Source: CAZAGT01 sp964484515
Lineage (GTDB): Bacteria; Desulfobacterota; DSM-4660; Desulfatiglandales; HGW-15
Assembly (NCBI GenBank): GCA_964484515.1
Contig: CAZAGT010000053.1
Span: 1-19,750 of the forward strand
Length of the DNA: 19,750 nt
Reading direction: 5' to 3'
This document shows positions 1 to 8,200 of the stretch, in pieces (position 1 is the first letter of the stretch; every line of letters starts with the position of its first letter). The notes under the pieces are model-generated. The model saw only the letters and a program-made list of their open reading frames with translations. It was not told where the DNA came from and made no database searches. The position numbers and the translations under genes were made by a program.

Positions 1-403
1 GCCGAGACATCGCACTCAACTCCTCGTTTTTGAAAAGAGACCCCCATGACCGGGCAACTCACTTTGAGAGGCCTGAAGATGTCAAATTCGAGTATCAACC
101 TCATGACGTTTCCCGCTCGATCAAACTGGCGGCCTTCGCGGCCAGCGGCTGGGCTGGCGAGCGACAACCACTGCCTCGGTGTCTTCACACCGCTTAGAGC
201 CGGCCGGTTGTGCGCTCTACAGAGACCATCCTCCGGTGGCTTAGAACATCTACGCATGTTGCGGGTTGCTCACAGACGGAGTGTCTAAACTCCCGCAACG
301 TCCTCCCCAATCCAGATCCCGCCGAGCACGGAGTACGTCCTGCAAATCATTTTTCTTGAATTCTCACCCCTGTTCATCCAATATCAACGCCAGGTCTTCA
401 ATC
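1..403. other. Left-edge stretch without a convincing gene
   Basis: I see no recognisable gene here. The one open frame starting near position 46 gives an 80-residue product rich in Arg, Ser and Pro, with no family resemblance and no good ribosome binding site, so I treat it as chance. The stretch contains a CCGGCCGG palindrome near 201-208, flanked by AGAGC and GCTCT arms, but no T-tract to make it a terminator. It may hold the upstream region of the small gene at 404. Confidence 0.5.
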
Positions 404-652
404 ATGATCTTCACGACCTCAACCGGGGAATCATTCGATACCGCAACGGATCTAACCGCCCCGGAACGGCACATCCTTCAGAAACTCTTTCTATGGTCCT
501 CCATGGCTGCCAGCCTCGAGGAATTCAGGCAGAAAAAGGATGAAGCCCTTCTCAAGGGTTGGAACCTTTCAGGGCCTGTTCAGGAGAGTACGGTCCTCAA
601 TAGCATCATCCGTGAGCTGGAGGATAGACTGCTCAAGCGTCTCGGGAGATGA
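404..652 (+). CDS. Small uncharacterised protein (82 aa)
   Basis: I do not recognise a named family. The protein is mostly charged and apparently helical. It opens with a short polar stretch (MIFTTSTGESFDTAT), then a Leu/Trp-containing helix (residues about 22-45) and a C-terminal amphipathic helix ending in Arg/Lys. There are no cysteines, signal peptide or membrane segment. I chose the ATG at 404 because an AGGT lies about 8 bases upstream and because the frame further upstream (back to 266) reads as Ser/Arg-rich, non-protein-like sequence. It precedes the histidine kinase at 746 by about 90 bases and could be co-transcribed with it, possibly as an accessory factor of the signalling pair. 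Function unknown. Confidence 0.6.
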   Translation: MIFTTSTGESFDTATDLTAPERHILQKLFLWSSMAASLEEFRQKKDEALLKGWNLSGPVQESTVLNSIIRELEDRLLKRLGR

Positions 653-745
653 GCGGGTCCGATCGTTTTTGACCGTTAAGCATCTCCCGCTGTTCCATCG
701 TCGGCCGTTAAACCTACAAGACCAACCATCTTCAAAGGTGTTCAA

Positions 746-2365
746 TTGAGACATCCGCGAGAGAAATCAGCTCATAGTCCCGAAGGAGTACCGGTCGAAA
801 GCAACATCGAGACCGATTTCGAGGCGCTCTGCCGAGAATACCAGGAGCGAGAGCGGAAACTGCTCCAGGTCATCAATTCCCTTCCCTATCGAATTATGGT
901 CGTCAATATGGATATGACCGTTGACATGGTCAACGAGACCTTCGTTAGGGAATTCGCTTGCCAGCGTGACGGAATCATCGGCAAACGCTGCTATGAGGCG
1001 CGGTACGGTCTGGTTGAGCCCTGCAGTGTCTTCGGCCAGGGTTGTTTCCTAGAGGACCGCCTGGCGGAGATCCGGGAAAAAGGGCTCGTGAGCACCATCA
1101 AAGAGCGGCTCGATGAAAACGGCGAGACCCATTTCGATGTCATTACGGTGGCGCCGATCTACAACGAGGACGGTGACATCGTTCAGCTCGTCGAGGCCTC
1201 GCGGGATGTCACGGCGAGGGTCAGACTGGAAGAGGAAGTACGCAAATCCAACGTCTTCCTCCAAAACGTGATTCAGAGCACGGTCGACGGGATCGTGGTC
1301 GTGGACATGAAGGGCAATGTCCTGATCTTCAATGAGGGCATGGAACGCCTGACCGGCTATTCCGCCAAGGAAGTAGAACACCTGACCAGCTTCTATCCGA
1401 TCGAGACGGCGCGCGAAAACATGGACAAGATGAGGAGTGAACGATACGGTCCGCCGGGGAAACTGAATCCAACCAGCATGACCGTATCGACCAAGGACGG
1501 TGAGGAGATCCCGGTTACCCTCTCGGCCTCCCTGATCTCGGTTGACGGGCAAGACATCGGCAGCGTCGGCGTGTTCACGGATATGCGGGAAGTCCTGAAA
1601 ATGAGAAAAGACCTCGGGGACGCCCATCTTCAACTGGTCCAGTCCGAAAAGATCGCCTCTGTCGGTCGCATGGCCGCCGGTGTGGCGCATGAGATCAACA
1701 ACCCGTTGGCGGGCATCCTGATCTTTGCAGAGCTACTCAAAGAAGACCTGGGGAAAAGCCCAAAGCAGCTGAAAGACGTTGAAGAAATCATCGATCAGAC
1801 CCTGCGCTGCAAGAAGATCGTCTCTCAGTTACTCGAATTCAGTCGTCAAACCGTCGGCAAGGTGAGCTCATTCAGCGTAGATGCGCTGATCGATTCCTCC
1901 CTCAACATTCTCATCAACCAGGCCCTTTTTCAGGACATCGCAGTCATCAAGGAGATCACGTCTGATATGCCGGCCATGGTGGGAGATTTCGGTCAGCTCC
2001 AGCAGGTCTTTACCAATCTCTTTATCAACGCAGCCGACGCAATGAAGGGTAAAGGGACGCTCAAAATCAGCGCCGACTTTGACTCCGAGGAGGGCCACTT
2101 CGTGCTCCAAGTCTCTGACACGGGCCCCGGCGTCCCCGCAGCCCTGCGTGATAAGATCTTCGACATCTTTTTCACGACGAAACCGGTCGGTAGAGGAACG
2201 GGGCTTGGTCTGAGCATATCTCAGAATATCATCAAACTGCACGGCGGTAACATCACCTGTGAGTGCCCGCCCGCCGGCGGTACCACCTTTGTCATCGTAA
2301 TTCCCCTCGGCTTTGTAGAACAACCCTCTCAGGAACCCGTTTTCATAGGACTGGACGCGTCATGA
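746..2365 (+). CDS. PAS-PAS sensor histidine kinase, cytosolic
   Basis: A 539-residue two-component sensor kinase with no membrane segment, so it probably senses a cytoplasmic signal. The first PAS domain (about 35-160) carries three cysteines in a pattern GKRC..., EPC, GC. The second PAS domain is at about 165-285, followed by a dimerisation/phosphoacceptor helix with HEINNP (His315). The HATPase domain has the N-box NLFIN (424-428), DTGPG (458-462) and GRGTGLGL (482-489), so all catalytic motifs are intact. The start is a TTG at 746 preceded by AAAGGTG with a spacing of 5; no in-frame ATG is better placed. The stop overlaps the ATG of the next gene (ATGA), indicating translational coupling to the receiver-kinase hybrid, the obvious phosphotransfer partner. 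Confidence 0.93.
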   Translation: MRHPREKSAHSPEGVPVESNIETDFEALCREYQERERKLLQVINSLPYRIMVVNMDMTVDMVNETFVREFACQRDGIIGKRCYEARYGLVEPCSVFGQGCFLEDRLAEIREKGLVSTIKERLDENGETHFDVITVAPIYNEDGDIVQLVEASRDVTARVRLEEEVRKSNVFLQNVIQSTVDGIVVVDMKGNVLIFNEGMERLTGYSAKEVEHLTSFYPIETARENMDKMRSERYGPPGKLNPTSMTVSTKDGEEIPVTLSASLISVDGQDIGSVGVFTDMREVLKMRKDLGDAHLQLVQSEKIASVGRMAAGVAHEINNPLAGILIFAELLKEDLGKSPKQLKDVEEIIDQTLRCKKIVSQLLEFSRQTVGKVSSFSVDALIDSSLNILINQALFQDIAVIKEITSDMPAMVGDFGQLQQVFTNLFINAADAMKGKGTLKISADFDSEEGHFVLQVSDTGPGVPAALRDKIFDIFFTTKPVGRGTGLGLSISQNIIKLHGGNITCECPPAGGTTFVIVIPLGFVEQPSQEPVFIGLDAS

Positions 2366-3831
2366 ACAATAACGTCAAGGTGCTGGTCGTCGACGACGAA
2401 AGGGTCGTCAGGGAAGGGTGTCAACGAGTCCTTACCGGCAAGAAATATGAGGTCGTCGCGGCCTCAGATGGGCAACAGGCGATGGAGGTCCTGGAAAAAG
2501 AAGCGGCCGACATCATGTTGCTGGATCTGAAGATGCCTGTCATGAGTGGTGAGGAGGTCCTGGAGAAGACAAGATCACTCTACCCCGATTTGCCTGTCAT
2601 CATCATCACGGGGCATGGGACGATCGATACGGCTGTCGAATGCATGAAAAAGGGCGCCTATGATTTTGTCACAAAGCCCTTCCAGATCGACCAGTTCCTG
2701 CTCACCATCAATCGAGCTGCCGAGAAGAGGCGGCTGGAGCAGCAAACGAAACGGTTTCAGGAGGAAAAGGAACGAAACCTCTATGACCTTGACCTTGAAA
2801 AGAGCCGTTTGAAAACGATCATCAACTGTATGGCAGACGGGGTTATGGTGACCAACCGCCATCTTGAGGTCGTCCTTCACAATCCGGCACTCGTAAATGC
2901 TCTTGAGATCAGCAACCACGTCGAAAACCCGGTTCCGTTGACGCAACTGACGGACAACGGATCCCTAATCGGCACCCTTCAAGAGATCCAATCACGTGAA
3001 TCGGCGAAACCACAGGTGATTTCATTGGAGATCCAGGCCGGACACAATACCCTCCGAACCATATCGGCACCGGTCTTCGGACCCGACGATCATCCTGTGG
3101 GAACGGTCACGGTGCTGCAAGATATTACGGCCTTCAAGGAATTGGACGAAATGAAATCGGACTTTGTAAACATGGTCGCGCATGAACTTCGCAGTCCCCT
3201 CGTTGCCATCAGGCAGCAGAGCAGCGTGCTCCTGGAAGGCTTGGCCGGCCCTCTCCAGGAGAAACAACGGGACCTTGTGGGAAAAGGCCTCAAGAAGATC
3301 GACCAGCTCTTGGAGTTGATCAACGATCTTTTGGATATCGCCAAGATCGAGGCGGGCAAACCATTACAGCACCGAGTGCCTGTCGATCTGTGTCAGCTCG
3401 TCGAAGACACGGTCGGCCTGCTGGAAACCAGGGCGCAAGAAGCGGATATCGCCCTATCCTATTCCTGTCATGACGTAAAACGTATTCTGGCCGATCCGAA
3501 GGGGATCGAAGAGATCCTCACTAATCTCGTCACCAATGCCATCAATTACTCTCCCGGAGGCGGGCAGGTCTCCTTGGACGTCACCGGCCAAAACCAATAT
3601 GTTGAAATCAGAGTGGCTGACAGTGGAGTGGGCATCGCCCCGGAGGAGCTCCCGAAGATCTTCGACAAGTTTTACCGCGTCAAGCACCCTAAGACCCGAC
3701 AGGTCATGGGAACGGGCTTAGGCCTGGCGATCGTGAAGGGAATTGTCGATGCACACCAGGGGAAGATCGAGGTGGAAAGCATCCCGGATAAAGGGACCAC
3801 CATTCGGATCCGATTGCCGATAATCGAATAG
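2362..3831 (+). CDS. Receiver-PAS-histidine kinase hybrid
   Basis: A 489-residue protein starting with a CheY-like receiver (1-125; DD at 11-12, phospho-acceptor Asp55 in LLDLKMP, conserved Thr in IITGHG, Lys in TKPF). A charged coiled-coil linker (about 128-150), a PAS domain (about 150-255), a HisKA helix with AHELRSP (His274) and an HATPase domain follow, with NLVTN (388-392), DSGVGI (from 420) and GTGLGL (450-455). Having the receiver at the N-terminus means the kinase activity is the output, so the upstream kinase probably controls this one by phosphorylating Asp55. The ATG at 2362 overlaps the previous stop by 4 bases. A longer in-frame start inside the upstream gene is less likely because the receiver begins right after this ATG. 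No DNA-binding domain is present. Confidence 0.93.
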   Translation: MNNNVKVLVVDDERVVREGCQRVLTGKKYEVVAASDGQQAMEVLEKEAADIMLLDLKMPVMSGEEVLEKTRSLYPDLPVIIITGHGTIDTAVECMKKGAYDFVTKPFQIDQFLLTINRAAEKRRLEQQTKRFQEEKERNLYDLDLEKSRLKTIINCMADGVMVTNRHLEVVLHNPALVNALEISNHVENPVPLTQLTDNGSLIGTLQEIQSRESAKPQVISLEIQAGHNTLRTISAPVFGPDDHPVGTVTVLQDITAFKELDEMKSDFVNMVAHELRSPLVAIRQQSSVLLEGLAGPLQEKQRDLVGKGLKKIDQLLELINDLLDIAKIEAGKPLQHRVPVDLCQLVEDTVGLLETRAQEADIALSYSCHDVKRILADPKGIEEILTNLVTNAINYSPGGGQVSLDVTGQNQYVEIRVADSGVGIAPEELPKIFDKFYRVKHPKTRQVMGTGLGLAIVKGIVDAHQGKIEVESIPDKGTTIRIRLPIIE

Positions 3832-3861
3832 CCCTACACCTGCAACCGATCTAGAAACGAT

Positions 3862-3890
3862 TTGACTTTGGTGCCTTAACTAGTTACTTT
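3862..3890 (+). promoter_or_regulatory. Candidate sigma-70-type promoter upstream of metF1
   Basis: TTGACT (3862-3867) and TACTTT (3885-3890) are separated by exactly 17 bases, just after the end of the hybrid kinase gene. The -35 box is good and the -10 box poor, so this is only a candidate. It would give a leader of about 220 bases before metF1. Confidence 0.3.
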
Positions 3891-3953
3891 CATTCCCCTA
3901 ATACGCCCTTGCGGGCGGAGTTCGTTCTCCATTTCCCCAAAGCAAGCTGAGAA

Positions 3954-3967
3954 CGATTCCAGAATCG
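3954..3967. repeat. Perfect palindrome CGATTC-CA-GAATCG
   Basis: Two perfect 6-base arms separated by 2 bases lie in the spacer between the hybrid kinase and metF1, about 64 bases downstream of the candidate promoter. The size fits a dimeric regulator's operator, but no binding protein can be named from the sequence. Confidence 0.35.
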
Positions 3968-4005
3968 GAATGAGGTCGACGACCCCGCCTGATTCGGTAC
4001 ATGCA

Positions 4006-4027
4006 AACGGCCGGCCGGCTGTTTTTT
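4006..4027 (+). terminator. Candidate intrinsic terminator in the metF1 leader
   Basis: AACGGCC pairs with GGCTGTT (one G-T pair) around a GGCC loop, giving a 7-bp GC-rich stem that runs directly into a TTTTTT tract. It sits between the kinase operon and metF1, about 87 bases before the metF1 start. It could end the kinase transcript or act as an attenuator in the metF1 leader. Confidence 0.5.
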
Positions 4028-4113
4028 GTATGCATTTGCGGTGTCCGGGAGATCCAAAATCAGTCGTTCTCGTGCCATGAGCCATCCACCCCACGAATTC
4101 GGAGGTCTTCATC

Positions 4114-4989
4114 ATGCCGCTCGCAGAAAAGTTTAGATCGGGGAAATTTGTGGTCCTGGGAGAATTTGAGCCACCGAAGGGGTCCGACTTCTCTTCTCTG
4201 CTTAAGAATGCTCGTCGGGTCAAGGGTCGCCTCGAGGCCCTCGTCGTTCCCGAAATGGCGAACGGTGTGATGAAAGCGAGTTCCCTCGGAGGGTGTGCTT
4301 TTCTGCAGAGGCAGGGGTTCGATACGGTGATGCAGATTTGCTGTCGTGACCGCAATCGCCTGGCCATTCAAGCGGATATCCTGTCGGCGGCCGCTCTCGG
4401 GATCACGAACATCATGGCGGTAGCCGGCGAGGAAATCCGCTACGGTGACCATCCCCAGGGCCGCAGCGTTAACGATCTCAACCTCCTGGAACTCGTCGCG
4501 GCTCTTGACAAGCTTCAACACGGCCGAGACCTGGCGGGGATCGAATTAACCGGAAAACCCGCCTTCTGCGTCGGCTCAACCCTTGATACCAGTGCGCCAG
4601 GCGGACTGCTCGAGATCGAGCTAGAGGATCTCAACAAGAAGATCGATCTGGGAGTCCAGTTCGTGATAACCAATCCGGTCTTTGACGTCCGGCCGCTACA
4701 GCAGGTGTTGAAACGCATCGACACGAGTCGGGTGGCGGTCATCCCTACGGTTCTACTCTTGAAATCGGCCGGCATGGCACGCTACATTGACCGCAACGTC
4801 AAGGGGATCTCGGTTCCAGCCGAGATGATTCGCGGAATTCAGAAGGCGCCCGACAGAGTCAAAGAATGTATTCAAATTGCTGCTGAGAGCGTTGCACGAA
4901 TCAAAGACTTGGGGATGGCGGGGGTGATGCTGTCCACCCTCGGCTGGGAGGACCGGTTGCCGGACGTCCTATCAAGAGCCGGACTATAG
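4114..4989 (+). CDS. metF: Methylenetetrahydrofolate reductase, MetF paralogue 1
   Basis: A 291-residue MetF-family TIM barrel that would interconvert 5,10-methylene-THF and 5-methyl-THF in the methyl branch of the Wood-Ljungdahl pathway or in methionine synthesis. Visible family features are the early Glu strand (GEFEPPKGSD, about residues 16-25; it aligns with the catalytic Glu region of MetF), the CCRDRNRLAIQADIL segment lining the flavin site (about 76-90), the HPQG..VNDL loop, and the late KSAGMARY motif. It is slightly shorter than the second MetF in this window and lacks any C-terminal MetV-like domain. Start: ATG at 4114 with a strong GGAGGT at 4101-4106. About 240 bases separate it from hdrA, so it may have its own promoter. 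The family is certain; the physiological direction is not. Confidence 0.93.
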   Translation: MPLAEKFRSGKFVVLGEFEPPKGSDFSSLLKNARRVKGRLEALVVPEMANGVMKASSLGGCAFLQRQGFDTVMQICCRDRNRLAIQADILSAAALGITNIMAVAGEEIRYGDHPQGRSVNDLNLLELVAALDKLQHGRDLAGIELTGKPAFCVGSTLDTSAPGGLLEIELEDLNKKIDLGVQFVITNPVFDVRPLQQVLKRIDTSRVAVIPTVLLLKSAGMARYIDRNVKGISVPAEMIRGIQKAPDRVKECIQIAAESVARIKDLGMAGVMLSTLGWEDRLPDVLSRAGL

Positions 4990-5014
4990 ATCATGTGTTA
5001 CTTTATATTTTTAT

Positions 5015-5043
5015 TTGAACTCAATAATGCATATCCGTATTTT
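5015..5043 (+). promoter_or_regulatory. Candidate sigma-70-type promoter upstream of hdrA
   Basis: TTGAAC (5015-5020) and TATTTT (5038-5043) with a 17-base spacer lie in a short, strikingly AT-rich island between metF1 and hdrA, which stands out against the GC-richer genes. Each box matches about 4 of 6 consensus positions. It would produce a leader of roughly 180 bases before the hdrA ATG. Confidence 0.4.
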
Positions 5044-5227
5044 CAAATTACATCTTGATTCATGCGAGGTGCGTTAGAACGGCGGGCTTCCAAGAAGCAC
5101 AAAGGTCCGAGAAACGTAATGTCCCGAGTGGAAGAACGTTTTTCGCCCCTGCCCTTCAACGTCCGTCAACCTGCCGAGTGCAGGACAACGAAGGCATGTG
5201 AAGCCTGAGAGAGGGGAACAAGAACAT

Positions 5228-8200
5228 ATGTCAAGAGAGGGATCTCACACCCTGTCAGGGTCCGTCATGATCGTTGGAGGCGGTATCGCCGGTATGCAGG
5301 CGGCCCTAGATCTTGCTGACTCGGGTTATCTCGTCAAATTGGTGGAAAAATCATCCGCCATCGGCGGGATCATGAGCGAGTTGGACAAGACATTTCCTAC
5401 CAACGACTGCGCCATGTGAATCATCTCCCCTAAACTGGTCGAGGTCGGCCGGCATCTGAACATAGACCTGATCACCTGTGCGGAAATGGAAAAGGTGGAG
5501 GGTCAGGCGGGGAATTTCAAGGTCACTATCAAGAGAAACCCACGCTACATCGATGAATCGAAGTGCACGGCGTGCGGTGATTGCGCTGCGGTATGCCCGG
5601 TCGTGCTTCCGAATGAGTACGATCAGGCCCTGAGTGAGCGCAGGGCGACTTACAAGAAATATGCCCAGGCCATTCCGGGCTCTTTTGCCATTCAGAAGAC
5701 GGACAAAGCACCCTGCCGTTCCGCCTGTCCGGCCGGTCTCAATGTTCAGGGCTACGTCCAGATGGTCAAGAAAGGGAAATATAAAGAAGCCCTTCAGATC
5801 ATCATGGAGGAGCTCCCCCTGCCCGGGGTCTTGGGCCGGATCTGCCCGCACGGTTGTGAAGATGCATGCCGCCGGGGCGAGATGGACGATCCCGTCGCCA
5901 TTCGCGATCTCAAGCGCCTGGCCGCCGATCAATTCGACCCGCGCGAGATCGAAATCTCCTGCCTGCCACAAAGAGATGAGATCGTGGCTATTGTAGGCTC
6001 AGGTCCCGCCGGCCTTTCAGCCGCCTACCACCTCGCTCGTCAGGGAATCCGATCGACGATCTATGAGGCCCTATCTGAACCGGGGGGCATGCTCCGCGTG
6101 GGCATCCCGGAACATCGCCTGCCCCGCAAGATCCTGGATCGGGAGATCGAGGTCATTACCAATCTGGGTGTCGAGATCAGGGTGAACACTCCGATCGGAG
6201 CTGAGCTCAGCATCGATGATCTTTTTGATCAAGGCTACAAGGCCGTCTACCTCGCCGTCGGTGCCCACAGTGGTATTGATTTGGGAATCCCTGGGGAAAA
6301 GGCCCGCGGCCTTCGACAGGGGGTCGATTTCCTCCGCGAAGTCAATCTCACCGGTAAAGCTCCCGTGGGTCATAAGATCGCGGTGATCGGGGGCGGCAAT
6401 GTGGCCATTGACGTGGCTCGTTCCGCAGTCCGCCTGGGTGCCGAGGAGGTAAAGATCATCTACCGCCGCACGCGTGCCGAGATGCCTGCCTGGGAAGAAG
6501 AGATCCATGCCGCCGAGGAGGAAGGGGTCGAGATCACCTACCTCGCCGCGCCTCAGGAGGTCCTGGTCCACGAGGGCGAAGTGATCGGACTCCGCTGTAT
6601 CCGGATGAAGCTCGGAGAGCCGGACTCATCGGGACGCCGCAGACCGATTCCGGTCCCTGGGAGTGAATACGAGATCGAAATCGATCAATTGATCCCTGCG
6701 ATCGGTCAACGACCCGATCTCAAGGCCCTCGAAGACATCGCGGGTCTGGAATTCTCCCGTTGGGGTACGGTTGAGGTTGACCCGGTGACTTACGCCACCG
6801 GCCGAGAAGGCCTCTTTGCGGGCGGCGATCTCCAGACCGGTCCTTGGGTCGCTATCGGGGCCGTTGGTGCCGGAAAGGAAGCGGCCGAATCGATCGTCCG
6901 TTACCTGGATGGGCGCGACATGACCGCGGGACGGGAGCCGATCGCCAACGACAATCCGATCTACCGGCCCATCCCGAAGGACGGAGAATCGAGGGCTCGG
7001 GCTCCAATGCCGACCCTACCGGTCGATAAACGGAAAGACAGCTTTGAGGAGGTAGAGCTGGGGTATGATGAGGGGGTCGGTCAAAGCGAAGCTGACCGCT
7101 GTCTGAACTGCGCTTACTGCTGCGATTGCTATCAGTGTGTCGAGGCCTGCGGTCCGGGCGCGGTGACCCTCGAGACCCACACCCAGGAACCGGAAACCCT
7201 CGAGTTACGCGTGGGCTCGATCCTTTTGAGTCCGGGCTTCCAGCCTTTTGATCCTTCACGCTTTGACACATACAACTACATCAAACATCCAAACGTCATG
7301 ACCTCTCTCGAGTTTGAACGGATCCTATCCGCCTCAGGACCCACAATGGGCCACCTGGTGCGCATGTCCGACCAAAAAGAGCCAAAGAAGATCGCCTGGC
7401 TTCAGTGTGTCGGCTCCCGGGACATCAATCGCTGCGATCACGGGTACTGCTCATCGGTCTGCTGTATGTATGCCATCAAGGAGGCGATCGTTGCCAAGGA
7501 ACACGCCGGGGGCGATCTCGATTGTGCCATCTTCTTCATGGACATGCGGACCCACGGCAAAGACTTCGAGAAGTATTACGACAACGCGCGTGAGAATCTC
7601 GGCGTGCGGTTCATCCGTACCCGGGTCCACAGCATCGACCCCATCGCCGACAGGGGCGATCTCCTCTTGAAGTACGCTACCGAGGACGGCGTGCCCGCGG
7701 AAGAGTCGTTCGATATGGTCGTTCTCTCCGTGGGGATGGAGACCACACCGGAGGTGGCCGCCCTGGCTGAAAAGCTGGGCATCGACCTTACTGAAGGCCA
7801 GTTCTGTCAAACCGACCCCTTTCATCCGGTCATGACCAACAAGAACGGCGTCTATGTGGCAGGCGCCTTCCAGGGCCCGAAGGATATCCCTCAGTCGGTC
7901 ATGGAGGCCAGCGCCGCCGCCTGCGCTGCGGGGATGGACCTGAGCCCGGCCCGCGGCACCGAGTCGAGGAGCGTGCAGCTTCCCGATGAGAAGGACGTCA
8001 CGGCAGAGGAGCCGCGCATCGGCGTATTTGTCTGCAACTGCGGAACCAACATCGGTGGCGTGATCGACGTCCCGGCCGTGGCCGATTATGCTGCGACCCT
8101 CCCCAACGTGGTTCATGTGGAGCAGAGCCTTTTTACCTGTGCTCAAGACAGCCAGGACAAGATGAAGGAGTTGATCCGGGAACACGAGCTAAATCGAGTG

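Noticed and set aside
46..288. 80-codon open frame at the left edge
   Set aside because: Arg/Ser/Pro-rich with no similarity and no good ribosome binding site.
5198..5419. A separate 73-residue protein ending at the TGA, or a broken hdrA pseudogene
   Set aside because: The same frame continues as HdrA after the TGA, the TGA replaces a conserved Cys, a SECIS-like hairpin follows, and the next gene shows the same pattern.
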